This document shows positions 26,451 to 35,752 of a stretch of 59,380 nt of DNA, piece by piece. The position numbers and the translations under genes are program-made. Positions within the stretch are counted from its first letter, which is position 1; each line of letters starts with the position of its first letter. The notes beneath the pieces are model-generated. The model saw only the letters and a program-made list of their open reading frames with translations. It searched no databases and had not been told where the DNA came from. The stretch lies in assembly GCA_028693555.1 (NCBI GenBank), contig JAQUVD010000024.1, positions 1-59,380 on the forward strand, in the 5' to 3' direction. Origin of the DNA: Hespellia sp. (GTDB lineage Bacteria; Bacillota; Clostridia; Lachnospirales; Lachnospiraceae).

Positions 26451-27104
26451 ATGAGTGAACAGTGGTATATCCTCTTTACACAGTCTGAAAGACAGAGCCA
26501 GTTGTGTGGCTTCCTCTGCAGGGAGGGTCTACATGCATTTGTTCCCATGCTGGAATATTATCGGCGGGATTGCAAGGCACTAGCCGAGAAACCAATGTTT
26601 CCCGGTTATATCTTCATCAAGTCGGAAAAGAGTCAGGAACAATTCGATGAATTTCTATTTTCTAACAAAGATAAGACTTGGGGATTGATCCGGCAATTAA
26701 AAAACGAAGGAACCTCAGCACTGACAGACACGGAGAAAATGTTCTTCGAAACGATTCTCGATGAGCAGGGTTCTGCAAGAATGTCATATGGCTATCTAAA
26801 TCCGCATAAAAAGGCTGTGATTACACACGGACCGCTGCGAGCTTATGAAAATCTGATTAGCAAAGTGAACAAGAACGATGGATATGCTTATCTGAATTTT
26901 CAATTCATGGACAAGCCGGTGAAAGTCGGGCTGACGCTGATGCAGAAGCAGGAATTGAAGGCGAAGAAGCTTTATGACGAAGATATGGATGCAGCAGAAC
27001 TACATAATAGTGAAGAAAAGAAACTTGTTGTGCAGGATGAGCATACATCCGAAGATGTTGAAATTGATTTAAATGATTTGATAAGTAAAATGACACAACT
27101 GTAG
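26451..27104 (+). CDS. Second NusG/UpxY-like transcription elongation factor
   Basis: 217 residues, starting on the base after the previous stop. The NGN domain has EQWYILFTQSERQSQLCGFL and PMFPGYIFIKS. A KOW-like segment has KKAVITHGPLRAYENLISKV. A 40-residue acidic C-terminal tail (EEKKLVVQDEHTSEDVEIDL) is added. It differs clearly from the first paralogue, so the locus encodes two distinct NusG-family regulators in tandem. One might antagonise the other, as UpxZ does UpxY in Bacteroides, or they might act in sequence; this is speculation. Confidence 0.8.
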   Translation: MSEQWYILFTQSERQSQLCGFLCREGLHAFVPMLEYYRRDCKALAEKPMFPGYIFIKSEKSQEQFDEFLFSNKDKTWGLIRQLKNEGTSALTDTEKMFFETILDEQGSARMSYGYLNPHKKAVITHGPLRAYENLISKVNKNDGYAYLNFQFMDKPVKVGLTLMQKQELKAKKLYDEDMDAAELHNSEEKKLVVQDEHTSEDVEIDLNDLISKMTQL

Positions 27105-27134
27105 CTGGTTTACCGCATGGGTGTGGAATTTGAT

Positions 27135-27194
27135 CATAGCTTTGCCGTTGGCTTCATTCCGAGGGAATGAGGAATGGCGAAGCTATGTCTTTTT
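27135..27194 (+). terminator. Terminator between NusG paralogues and capsule genes
   Basis: The arms 27135-27146 and 27176-27187 pair at 11 of 12 positions. An inner stem TCATTCC (27154-27160)/GGAATGA (27164-27170) extends it, and TCTTTTT follows. Without antitermination most transcripts would stop here, before the first sugar gene, making it the obvious target of the upstream NusG-like proteins. Confidence 0.88.
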
Positions 27195-27244
27195 GTTGAG
27201 ATAGAGGGATAGAAGTAGATAGACGAAGGAAGGAAATAGAATTC

Positions 27245-28531
27245 ATGTTTAATAAAGGGCAGAATGATGTAAAGCCATTTGAAACAAAAGTTTGGTTATC
27301 ATCTCCGACGATGCACGGAGAAGAACTTCAATATATGACAGAAGCGTTTGAGACGAATTGGATGTCCACAGTGGGGGCGAATATCAACGAAGCTGAAAAA
27401 GGAATTTGCCAAAAAGTTGGTTGTAAATATGCGGTGGCACTTTCTGCCGGAACAGCAGCACTTCACATGGCAATGAAGCTGGCGGGGGAGGATCTCTACG
27501 GTGCGACAAAGCTTGGAAAAGGTGCATTGAATGAACACAGAGTTTTCTGTTCAGATATGACCTTTGATGCAACAGTAAATCCAGTCGTATACGAAGGTGG
27601 AATTCCAGTATTTATTGATACGGAATATGATACTTGGAATATGGATCCGATTGCACTGGAAAAAGCATTTGAGATTTATCCAGAAGTAAAAGTTGTGGTG
27701 ATTGCACATCTATATGGAACGCCGGGGAAAATTGAGGAACTTCAGGCTGTGTGTGATAGATATGGTGCAGTCATTATTGAAGATGCAGCAGAAAGTTTAG
27801 GTGCAACCTATAAGGGAGTACAGACGGGAAACTTTGGTCAATATAATTGCATTTCTTTCAATGGGAATAAGATTATAACGGGGTCAGCAGGCGGGATGTT
27901 CCTGACAGACAACGAGAAAGATGCGAATAAAGTTCGAAAATGGTCAACGCAGTCACGTGAAAATGCATCGTGGTATCAGCATGAAGAACTGGGATATAAC
28001 TATCGTATGAGCAATGTGGTCGCTGGTGTTGTTCGTGGACAGATTCCTTATTTAGAAGAACATGTTGCCCAGAAAAAAGTGATTTATGAGCGATATCAAG
28101 AAGGTTTAAAAGATTTGCCGATTGTGATGAATCCTTATGACGAAGAACAATCAGAACCTAATTTCTGGCTCAGCTGCATGATGATTCAACGTGATGCGAT
28201 GTGCAGGCAGGTTCGAGGGGAACGCGATTCCCTCTATATTAGTGAGTCTGGAAAAAGCTGTCCAACAGAGATACTGGATGCAATTGAGAGTATCAATGCA
28301 GAAGGAAGACCGATATGGAAACCGATGCATATGCAGCCGATTTATCGTATGAATGGATTTGTAACCAAAGACGGAAATGGAAGAGCAAGGACGAATGCTT
28401 ATATTGTCGGAGACGCGGTGGACGTTGGAATGGATATCTTCCAGAGAGGGGTGTGTTTGCCGAGTGATAATAAGATGACGGCGGAGCAGCAGGATGTAAT
28501 TATTCAAGTTGTTAGAAAATGTTTTGAATGA
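27245..28531 (+). CDS. DegT/DnrJ/EryC1-family sugar aminotransferase (PglE-like)
   Basis: 428 residues. PLP-dependent nucleotide-sugar aminotransferase: VALSAGTAALHMAMKLAG near the N-terminus, IIEDAAESLGATYKG, and SFNGNKIITGSAGGM with the PLP lysine in NGNK. It transfers an amino group to a 4-keto sugar nucleotide, typically on the way to bacillosamine-type or related amino sugars. The next gene is a PglC-like transferase, which uses such a sugar as the first residue. The needed 4,6-dehydratase is not adjacent; CapE at 48236 is the only candidate in the window. Confidence 0.88.
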   Translation: MFNKGQNDVKPFETKVWLSSPTMHGEELQYMTEAFETNWMSTVGANINEAEKGICQKVGCKYAVALSAGTAALHMAMKLAGEDLYGATKLGKGALNEHRVFCSDMTFDATVNPVVYEGGIPVFIDTEYDTWNMDPIALEKAFEIYPEVKVVVIAHLYGTPGKIEELQAVCDRYGAVIIEDAAESLGATYKGVQTGNFGQYNCISFNGNKIITGSAGGMFLTDNEKDANKVRKWSTQSRENASWYQHEELGYNYRMSNVVAGVVRGQIPYLEEHVAQKKVIYERYQEGLKDLPIVMNPYDEEQSEPNFWLSCMMIQRDAMCRQVRGERDSLYISESGKSCPTEILDAIESINAEGRPIWKPMHMQPIYRMNGFVTKDGNGRARTNAYIVGDAVDVGMDIFQRGVCLPSDNKMTAEQQDVIIQVVRKCFE

Positions 28532-28551
28532 TTGGAGTGGAGGATTGATGT

Positions 28552-29202
28552 ATGTATGCAATTTTTTTTAAACGAATAATAGATTTTATTTTGTCTGTAA
28601 TAGCTTGTATCGTGCTGCTTCCTTTATTTTTGATTCTGACAATTACTGGCGCAATCGTGATGAAAGGAAATCCGTTCTTTATACAAAGAAGACCTGGAAA
28701 GATAGATGAGAAAACAGGTCAAGAACGCAGCATTTCCTTAATTAAATTCAGAACAATGACCAATGCAAAGGATTCGCGGGGAAAATTACTACTAGATGAA
28801 AAACGTCTTGTTCCTTACGGTCAATTTTTGAGAAGTACTTCTCTAGACGAACTTCCCTCCATTTGGAACATAGTGAAGGGAAATCTTGCAATTTGCGGTC
28901 CACGACCATTGCTTATGGAGTATCTCCCACGCTATTCACTAGAACAACGCCGCAGACACAAGGTTAGACCTGGGCTCACTGGATATGCACAGGCATATGG
29001 TAGAAACTCATTGACATGGGAAGAAAAGTTTGAGAAAGATATCTTTTATGTGGATCATATATCGCTGTGGCTTGATATTAAAATTGTTTTCAAGACAGTA
29101 GTAGTGGTATTAAAGCGAGAAGGAATTTCTTCAGAAAATTCGGTTACCATGGAAGAATTTGTGGGAACAAAGAACAATACAGATGAAAGTGTGAGGATAT
29201 AA
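28552..29202 (+). CDS. Initiating phosphoglycosyl transferase (PglC-like sugar transferase)
   Basis: 216 residues, the short monotopic form. A hydrophobic re-entrant helix at about 8-35 (FILSVIACIVLLPLFLI) is followed by KGNPFFIQRRPGK, SLIKFRTM, LRSTSLDELPSIWNI and GPRPLLMEY, the canonical PglC/WbaP core with the D-E catalytic dyad. It attaches the first sugar-1-phosphate to undecaprenyl phosphate at the inner membrane, starting repeat-unit synthesis. Its position directly after the aminotransferase suggests the primer sugar is that enzyme's product. Confidence 0.93.
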   Translation: MYAIFFKRIIDFILSVIACIVLLPLFLILTITGAIVMKGNPFFIQRRPGKIDEKTGQERSISLIKFRTMTNAKDSRGKLLLDEKRLVPYGQFLRSTSLDELPSIWNIVKGNLAICGPRPLLMEYLPRYSLEQRRRHKVRPGLTGYAQAYGRNSLTWEEKFEKDIFYVDHISLWLDIKIVFKTVVVVLKREGISSENSVTMEEFVGTKNNTDESVRI

Positions 29203-29204
29203 GT

Positions 29205-30149
29205 ATGAAGATTTTATTTACCAGTGTTGGCAAAAGAGTTGAACTGATACAGGCTTTTAAGGAAGCTGCAGATAAAGTAAAAGTCAGTTTGGAAATCTAT
29301 GGTGCAGATATATCGGAGTCAGCACCAGCACTTGCATTCTGCGACCATGTAGTTATTGTTCCTAAAATCAGAAATTTAGAATATATCCCAACACTAAAAG
29401 ATATTTGTATCAAGGAACATATTGATGCGCTAATCCCCACAATTGATACAGATTTAATGCTGTTGGCGGAGAATAAAAATGATTTTGGCGATACAAAAGT
29501 CATAATCAGCAGTCGGGATAAAGTGGCGGTATGTAGGGATAAATGTCTTACTGCTGACTACTTTAATTCTGTTGGTTTACAAAGTCCACATCCAGTGAGT
29601 GATTGGACAGAATATAGAGGTGGCTATCCGGCTTTTATCAAACCGAAAGATGGAAGTTCTAGTATTTTTGCATATAAGGTTGAAAGAGAAGATGAATTAA
29701 GATCCTTTGCCGCAAAGGTTCCAGACTATATTATTCAGCCTTTTATTTCTGGAACAGAGTATACTGTTGATATTTTCTGTGATTTTGATGGGAATCCTGT
29801 GTATATCACGCCAAGAATCCGTCTTGCGGTCAGAGCGGGAGAGGTATTGAAAACAGAAATCGTGCAGGATGAGCAAATCATACAGGAAGCGAGGCAGTTG
29901 ATTGCGGACTATAAGCCTTGCGGTCAGATTACAGTTCAGCTTATAAGAGATAAGTGGACCAAAGAAGATTACTATATTGAAATCAATCCTCGGTTTGGTG
30001 GTGGGGCTCCATTAGCAATGAAAGCTGGAGCGGACAGTGCAGAAGCAGTTTTGAGACTACTGAATGGCGAAAAATTAGCTTATAGAAGTGGTGCAGCAGA
30101 AGACGGTGCGGTGTTCAGCCGCTTTGATCAGAGTATTCGAGTAAAGTAA
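29205..30149 (+). CDS. ATP-grasp protein of capsule locus
   Basis: 314 residues. It begins KILFTSVGKRVELIQAF and has LIPTIDTDLMLLAENK, PAFIKPKDGSSSIFAYKV and YYIEINPRFGGGAPLAMKAG, the nucleotide-binding and metal-binding parts of an ATP-grasp (CarB-like) ligase. It joins a carboxylate to an amine or thiol. In capsule loci, ATP-grasp/HAD gene pairs near PglC occur often; the substrate, perhaps an amino sugar or side chain, is unknown. It starts two bases after the PglC-like stop. Confidence 0.8.
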   Translation: MKILFTSVGKRVELIQAFKEAADKVKVSLEIYGADISESAPALAFCDHVVIVPKIRNLEYIPTLKDICIKEHIDALIPTIDTDLMLLAENKNDFGDTKVIISSRDKVAVCRDKCLTADYFNSVGLQSPHPVSDWTEYRGGYPAFIKPKDGSSSIFAYKVEREDELRSFAAKVPDYIIQPFISGTEYTVDIFCDFDGNPVYITPRIRLAVRAGEVLKTEIVQDEQIIQEARQLIADYKPCGQITVQLIRDKWTKEDYYIEINPRFGGGAPLAMKAGADSAEAVLRLLNGEKLAYRSGAAEDGAVFSRFDQSIRVK

Positions 30150-30161
30150 GAAAGTGAAAAA

Positions 30162-30770
30162 ATGATTCAGATTGACAATATACTAGATGTTGAAAAATAT
30201 ATAAACGACATTGATGCGGTCATATTTGATTTGGATGACACCTTATATTCAGAGAAAGAATATGTACGAAGTGGATATCGATGTATTGCAAGATGGCTCG
30301 GAAAAACTGAAGTAGAGGAACAACTATGGAATTCTTTTCAACGTGGAGGAAAGGCGATTGACGAGGTACTCGAAGGAAAAGATCACTCTGAGGCACTACA
30401 CATATATAGAAACCAACAGCCAGCGATTCATTTATACTCAGGTGTGGGTGAAATGATAGAACGAATTAGAAAGCAAATGAAAGTTGGTATTATTACTGAT
30501 GGACGTCCTGAAGGTCAGCGAGCGAAAATAAAAGCATTAGGTCTACAGGTCGATAAAGTGATAGTGACCGATGAATTAGGTGGTGTTGAATATAGAAAGC
30601 CAAATCCATTGGCATTTGTAAAAATGCAAAAGGCATTTGATATACCATTTAAAAAGATGATATATGTCGGGGATAATTTGAGTAAGGATTTTATTGCACC
30701 TGAAAAATTGAAGATGAAATATATATATTTACGGAATGAAGAAGGACTGTATTATCAGCAAAAGGTATAA
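30162..30770 (+). CDS. HAD-superfamily hydrolase
   Basis: 202 residues. HAD motif I FDLDDTLYSE (nucleophile D and acid D), motif II GIITDGRPEG, and motifs III/IV KPNPLAF and MIYVGDNLSKDFI are all present, so it is probably an active phosphatase. It forms a pair with the ATP-grasp gene 12 bases upstream and may dephosphorylate an intermediate of the same pathway. The substrate is unknown. Confidence 0.85.
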   Translation: MIQIDNILDVEKYINDIDAVIFDLDDTLYSEKEYVRSGYRCIARWLGKTEVEEQLWNSFQRGGKAIDEVLEGKDHSEALHIYRNQQPAIHLYSGVGEMIERIRKQMKVGIITDGRPEGQRAKIKALGLQVDKVIVTDELGGVEYRKPNPLAFVKMQKAFDIPFKKMIYVGDNLSKDFIAPEKLKMKYIYLRNEEGLYYQQKV

Positions 30771-30801
30771 AAGTAAAATGTTGGGAGAGGAAAGAAAAAC
30801 G

Positions 30802-31581
30802 ATGAGCCTTACAGATAACTTAGAGAAGAATGAAGAAATGTATGGAACAGGCAGAATGCAGGAATATATCTTGGAATTATTGACGGAGATAGATGTATTT
30901 TGCAAAAAAAATGATATTAGATATAGTCTTTCGGCCGGAACATTGTTGGGGGCGGTTCGCCATAAAGGATTCATACCTTGGGATGATGATGTTGATATCA
31001 TGTTTGATAGGATTAATTATGACAAATTTTTGGATTTATCGTCTAATCTTCCAAAGGATCTAGTGATTCAGCAAAAAATATGGGTTAAACGGATTACAAG
31101 AATAGATAATCCCAACATAGATAAGGAGATGGGCTGTGTCGATTTATTTGTTTTTGATGAAGTGCCCGATAATGTAATAAAAAGAAAGATTAAAACCTTT
31201 CTCATCCAATTATTGCAGGGCATGTTAAAAACAGAGCATGATTATAGCAAGTATACATTCAAAGAAAAGATTTTGGTCTTTGGAACTTGGTTTATTGGGT
31301 TACCATTTAACTATCAATTTAAACAGAAATTGTATGATAGGATATCGAGAATTGATAACACAGGAAAAAATAATATGATTAATGTTTACAATACACTTTT
31401 TGAATGTGTGCAAAGGTGTCGATTCGATCGGCGCATAATTGATAGCTATCTTGAGGTGATTTTTGAGGATAAGAAATTTACCATTATTTCGGGGTATGAT
31501 GAATATTTGACTGAGCAATATGGTGACTATATGAAATTTCCACGTATTGAAGAGCGAAAGCCAGCACACATGAGATATTGA
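30802..31581 (+). CDS. LicD-family transferase
   Basis: 259 residues from the ATG at 30802, after GGGAGAGG; longer in-frame starts at 30736 and 30778 lack a better signal. Contains YSLSAGTLLGAVRHKGFIPW followed by DDDVDIMF, the LicD nucleotidyltransferase-fold motif that binds the metal and CDP donor. LicD enzymes move phosphocholine from CDP-choline to glycans. Here the locus makes a CMP-activated phosphonate, so this enzyme is a good candidate for the phosphonate transferase. That link is inferred. Confidence 0.88.
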   Translation: MSLTDNLEKNEEMYGTGRMQEYILELLTEIDVFCKKNDIRYSLSAGTLLGAVRHKGFIPWDDDVDIMFDRINYDKFLDLSSNLPKDLVIQQKIWVKRITRIDNPNIDKEMGCVDLFVFDEVPDNVIKRKIKTFLIQLLQGMLKTEHDYSKYTFKEKILVFGTWFIGLPFNYQFKQKLYDRISRIDNTGKNNMINVYNTLFECVQRCRFDRRIIDSYLEVIFEDKKFTIISGYDEYLTEQYGDYMKFPRIEERKPAHMRY

Positions 31582-31776
31582 AGAGTAGCATATGTGGTAA
31601 CGCGGTCTATTGGACTATTTTTGTGTCTAGGTAGTGTCTACTATGTGAGTTTTTTTGAAAAGAAAAGGGTTAAGGAAATAGACTACATCAAGCATTAAGA
31701 AGTCTATTTTATAATTAGAATAACAACTGTAAGTAATAAATAATTAGAGTATGCTAAGTAAGAGAGGAACTGAATT

Positions 31777-32898
31777 ATGAGGAAAATTTGCTATGTGGTG
31801 ACTGTACCTGGAACGATTCGAGCTTTTTTTGTTTCTCAATTAAATTATTTGAATGAAAACGGATTTGATGTAACTGTAATATGTTCATCAGGTAATGAAT
31901 TAAAAGAGCTGCTAGATGAAAAAATTAGGATTATAACGGTGGATATTCCAAGAGGAATATCGTTGTTAAAAACAGTTAATGCAATAAAAAGACTATATCA
32001 TATTTTTAAAAAATATAATTTTGATATTGTGCAATATTCTACCTCTAATGCAACTTTTTGCGCATCCATTGCTGCAAAATATGCAAAAATCAAGAGCAGA
32101 AATTACCATCTTATGGGGCTACGCTATTTGAGTGTACATGGCATCGGAAAAAAAATTTTAAAATTAGTTGAAAAGATATCTTGCGAATTGTCTACATCTA
32201 TAGAATGTGTTAGCAAATCTAATCTTGAATTAGGCATAAATGACAAAATATTTAAACGTAACAAAGCAGTTGTAGTTTGGAATGGCAGTACAGGTGGAGT
32301 TGATTTAAAACGTTTTGATGTAGATAAGCGTTCTGAATATCGAAACGAAATACGCAGCAACTATGGGTTACATGATGATTTTATATTTGGGTTTGTAGGA
32401 CGTATTACTAGAGATAAAGGGGTTAATGAAATTCTTGAAGCTTTTTTGCAGATGGAAACTTCAAAATTAATGATGATAGGAAGTGCTGAAGGCACCCAAA
32501 CTTTAAATCAGGAGTTATACCGTCAATCATTAAGCAATCCTAATATCATTTATACTGGAAAAGTGCCAGATGTGGAGAAATATTTTGCAACAATTGATGT
32601 ATTGTTGCTTCCAAGCTACAGAGAAGGATTTGGTAATGTGATAATTGAAGCCGCTGCAATGGGGACACCCGCCATAGTAAGTGATATTCCGGGGCCGATT
32701 GATGCAATTCAAAGCGGTGTTACAGCACTAGTAATTGAATGTCAAAGTGTTCAGTCTTTGATAGAGAAAATGAATAAAATTCAATTACTTGATTATGTTG
32801 AAATGGGAAGAAGGGCATCAGAGTTTGCTAAGCAGAAATTTGATAGTGAACTTCTGTGTGAGAAGATACTGGAGCGAAAGAAGGGTTTATTAGGATGA
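31777..32898 (+). CDS. Glycosyltransferase family 4
   Basis: 373 residues, GT-B fold. The N-terminal half starts KICYVVTVPGTIRAFF. The C-terminal donor-binding half shows FGFVGRITRDKGVNEIL, VLLLPSYREGFGNVIIEAAAMGTPAIVS, with the E-x7-E pattern of GT4 retaining enzymes. It adds one sugar to the lipid-linked repeat unit; donor and acceptor cannot be read. A 195-base gap precedes it with no supportable gene apart from a short ORF-like tail near 31640-31700. Confidence 0.9.
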   Translation: MRKICYVVTVPGTIRAFFVSQLNYLNENGFDVTVICSSGNELKELLDEKIRIITVDIPRGISLLKTVNAIKRLYHIFKKYNFDIVQYSTSNATFCASIAAKYAKIKSRNYHLMGLRYLSVHGIGKKILKLVEKISCELSTSIECVSKSNLELGINDKIFKRNKAVVVWNGSTGGVDLKRFDVDKRSEYRNEIRSNYGLHDDFIFGFVGRITRDKGVNEILEAFLQMETSKLMMIGSAEGTQTLNQELYRQSLSNPNIIYTGKVPDVEKYFATIDVLLLPSYREGFGNVIIEAAAMGTPAIVSDIPGPIDAIQSGVTALVIECQSVQSLIEKMNKIQLLDYVEMGRRASEFAKQKFDSELLCEKILERKKGLLG

Positions 32899-32902
32899 TA
32901 AA

Positions 32903-33213
32903 ATGAAAATAGTTGAACTCCCTAGAAGTGAACGCTTTGTTCGCGGATATATACAGCATTATGACGAGAACAAGTATTGGAAATGTTGCAATCAAGTGCT
33001 TAAGAAGGAGAGGGAGACTCTGCGAACTGAAATTGATGTATATCAAGAGATGCAATGCTTTTAATAACGCCTCACTTGGGACGTATATGGTTTTCGGCGC
33101 AACTTTTGAGAGTAAAGATTGGCGCAGGTGCTATAGTTATTGATCATATTTCGACTAATGCAACTGTTGTAGCACAAAAATATCGTTTGATTTTGAATGG
33201 ATATAGAAAATAG
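32903..33213 (+). pseudogene. Serine acetyltransferase-like hexapeptide protein, broken
   Basis: ATG at 32903 opens a short frame (RGYIQHYDENKYWK). In another frame YIKRCNAFNNASLGT appears, the signature before the left-handed beta helix of SAT-type acetyltransferases. A third frame supplies KIGAGAIVIDHISTNATVVA, the family end. The hexapeptide repeats between are missing. It was probably an O-acetyltransferase of the capsule. The flanking glycosyltransferases are intact. Confidence 0.75.
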
Positions 33214-33223
33214 GGTAGGTGCA

Positions 33224-34507
33224 ATGAATATTTTGATTTTTTCTGAAGCCGCATGGGATAACAAAAATTCTTTTGGTAATACAGTATCAAATTTTTTTGA
33301 TGGAAATATATGGAAAAATGACACTTTTTGTAATTTTTATTGCAGAAATCAGATCCCTGACAATGAAATAGAAGTAAATTATTATAATCTTTCTGCAGTT
33401 GATATCGTCCGTGGCATGATAAAAGGAAGAATATTTGGCAGACGACTCTCTACAAAGGAATTAGAACAACAGAAGGCATCATTGGATAAAACACATAAAA
33501 ATGAAAAGAGAAAAATCGATAAAATTCATCAAAAGTCTAATCATCTAATTTATTTACTACATGAGATGATTTGGATGAATAAGTTGTGGTTGAATTGTAA
33601 TTTTAAAGCATTTGTTTCAGAGAATAATCCGGATATATTATTTGCATTTGCTGCGAGCCCATTTATTTTGTGGCCACTTATTAAATACTTAACAAAGAAT
33701 ACGCAATGCAAGATTGTTTTGCTTGTGGCAGATGAAGTATATGGGAATTATAATCGCCTTCCTTTTTATAGGAGAGGTTACCTGAAGAAATATCTGAAAA
33801 ATTGTATTGTGACTGCTGATCGTATGTATGGAATTTCGGATGAGATGTCTGAACTTTATCACAACACTTTTGGAATTTCAATTAGAACACTTTATAAAGG
33901 CTGTGATCTTTCTTGTGAATTAAAAACAGAAGAAAGTCATCCTTTGAAAATGGTATATGCGGGGAATCTGTTGTGGGGGCGGGATAAGACGCTAGGGGCC
34001 CTTGCTAAAGTTTTAGAAAATATAAATAAAGAAGAAATTAAGGTAGTATTAGAGATATATACGGGAACTACAGTTACAAAAGAACTAAGTGAAAGGCTCA
34101 ACATTAGCAATTCTTCAAAAATCATGGGAAGTAGGTCGTATGAAGAAATTAAACAAATTATGCATATGGCAGACATCACTATTCATGTGGAATCTTTTAA
34201 TGAGAAACAAATACAGTTGGTGAAGTATTCGTTTTCTACTAAAATTATTGATTGTCTTCAGAGTGGTTCATGTGTGTTGGGCATAGGTCCATCAGGTATT
34301 GCATCAATAGAGTACCTGAAAAAAATCAATGGCGCTCATGTCATTGATGATTTATCAATGTTGAGCAATGCTGTTACTGAATTGGTTAAACATCCTCAAA
34401 ATCTTTTACAGGATGCCAAATTCATCCGAAAATATGCATTAAGAAATCATGAAATTACAGCGGTGCAGGAGAAATTGAGAAAAGAACTATTGGAATTGAT
34501 AGATTGA
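33224..34507 (+). CDS. Glycosyltransferase (GT-B type)
   Basis: 427 residues from the ATG at 33224 (MNILIFSEAAWDNKNSFG). The C-terminal half has MVYAGNLLWGRDKTLGAL and IIDCLQSGSCVLGIGPSG. The fold is GT-B, close to family 4/1, with less conserved motifs than its neighbours. The mid-region has a charged insertion (KTHKNEKRKIDKIHQKS). The specificity is unknown. AGGT lies upstream; the track of an earlier in-frame start overlaps the broken acetyltransferase and is not preferred. Confidence 0.75.
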   Translation: MNILIFSEAAWDNKNSFGNTVSNFFDGNIWKNDTFCNFYCRNQIPDNEIEVNYYNLSAVDIVRGMIKGRIFGRRLSTKELEQQKASLDKTHKNEKRKIDKIHQKSNHLIYLLHEMIWMNKLWLNCNFKAFVSENNPDILFAFAASPFILWPLIKYLTKNTQCKIVLLVADEVYGNYNRLPFYRRGYLKKYLKNCIVTADRMYGISDEMSELYHNTFGISIRTLYKGCDLSCELKTEESHPLKMVYAGNLLWGRDKTLGALAKVLENINKEEIKVVLEIYTGTTVTKELSERLNISNSSKIMGSRSYEEIKQIMHMADITIHVESFNEKQIQLVKYSFSTKIIDCLQSGSCVLGIGPSGIASIEYLKKINGAHVIDDLSMLSNAVTELVKHPQNLLQDAKFIRKYALRNHEITAVQEKLRKELLELID

Positions 34508-34522
34508 CTAGAAGGTGAGAAT

Positions 34523-35752
34523 ATGAAAGTTTTACAGATTAATGCTGTGTATGGGCACGGAAGTACTGGAGTAATTGCAAAAGAGATATTGGACGAAGTT
34601 GTGTCTTCTGGAGGTGAAGCTTATGTCGCATCTGTAGAACCGGAAAATCATACAGATCTAAACAGGTTGTCTGGCTATATAACAATAGGAAATAAATTAG
34701 ATAGAAATGTTCACGCTTTGCAGTCTCGTGTATTTGGAGAACAGGGCTTTTATTCAAAATTGGAAACAAGAAAACTTATTAAGAAAATTCAAAAGATAGA
34801 TCCAGATATCATTCATTTGCACAATTTACATAATAATTATATAAATCTGGAGATACTATTTGGTTTTATTCGAGAATATAAGATGTACACCGTTATAACG
34901 TTGCACGATTGCTGGTTTTTCACAGGAAAATGTTGTCATTTTTTATATGATGATTGCGAGAAGTGGATGACAGGGTGTGATCATTGTCCAAGACAAAAGA
35001 AGGAACTTCCTAGTTATTTTGTTGATAGGTCTGCGAGGGATTATGAAAAGAAAAAAAAACTTATAGGTAGCAATCCATATGTTCATGTAGTGGGATGTTC
35101 TGCTTGGTTAACTGATTGTGCACGGAAATCAATCTTGAAAAGCAGAGTAGAACATACTATATATAATGGGATTGATTTATCTGTATTTAAACCTACTGAC
35201 CGTGGAATGAAGAAGACAATTGGTCTTGAAGGAAAAAATATAGTTCTCGGAATGGCAAATAAGTGGTTGTCGGAGGAGAATTCTTCGACATTTGACTATA
35301 TTGTTCCGAGACTAAATAAAAATACTGTTCTAATTCTTATAGGATGCACAAATGAGCAAATTGCAAATATAGCGGGAGAAAATATTTTGCTAGTAGGGTT
35401 TGTATATGATAGAACACAATTAGCAGAGTATTATTCTATGGCGGATGTTTTTGTAAATGTTACAAAAGTGGATTCGTTTCCCACAGTCAATATTGAGGCC
35501 TTGGGGTGTGGAACACCAGTTATTACCTATAATTCCGGTGGTAGTGCAGAAACTGTTGATATGAGCACCGGAGCAGTGGTCGTATACGGGGATTATGTTA
35601 ATCTTATGAATCAAATTGATTCTTTTTTAGCAATTGGAAAAACGAAATATAAAGATAATTGTGTAAGACGGGCCAATAAGTATTACGATAAAAAGAATCA
35701 ATTTCGTGAGTACATTGAATTGTATGAGCATATTTTGGGGAGCACTTTATGA
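34523..35752 (+). CDS. Glycosyltransferase family 4
   Basis: 409 residues. It begins KVLQINAVYGHGSTGVIA; a mid-region has HLHNLHNNYINLEILF and LHDCWFFTGKCCHF, and the C-terminal half has ADVFVNVTKVDSFPTVNIEALGCGTPVITY, the GT4 donor site. A cysteine cluster (CCHF...CEKW...CDHCPRQK) is typical of a GT4 subgroup in capsule loci. The stop overlaps the polymerase gene by four bases (ATGA). Confidence 0.88.
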   Translation: MKVLQINAVYGHGSTGVIAKEILDEVVSSGGEAYVASVEPENHTDLNRLSGYITIGNKLDRNVHALQSRVFGEQGFYSKLETRKLIKKIQKIDPDIIHLHNLHNNYINLEILFGFIREYKMYTVITLHDCWFFTGKCCHFLYDDCEKWMTGCDHCPRQKKELPSYFVDRSARDYEKKKKLIGSNPYVHVVGCSAWLTDCARKSILKSRVEHTIYNGIDLSVFKPTDRGMKKTIGLEGKNIVLGMANKWLSEENSSTFDYIVPRLNKNTVLILIGCTNEQIANIAGENILLVGFVYDRTQLAEYYSMADVFVNVTKVDSFPTVNIEALGCGTPVITYNSGGSAETVDMSTGAVVVYGDYVNLMNQIDSFLAIGKTKYKDNCVRRANKYYDKKNQFREYIELYEHILGSTL

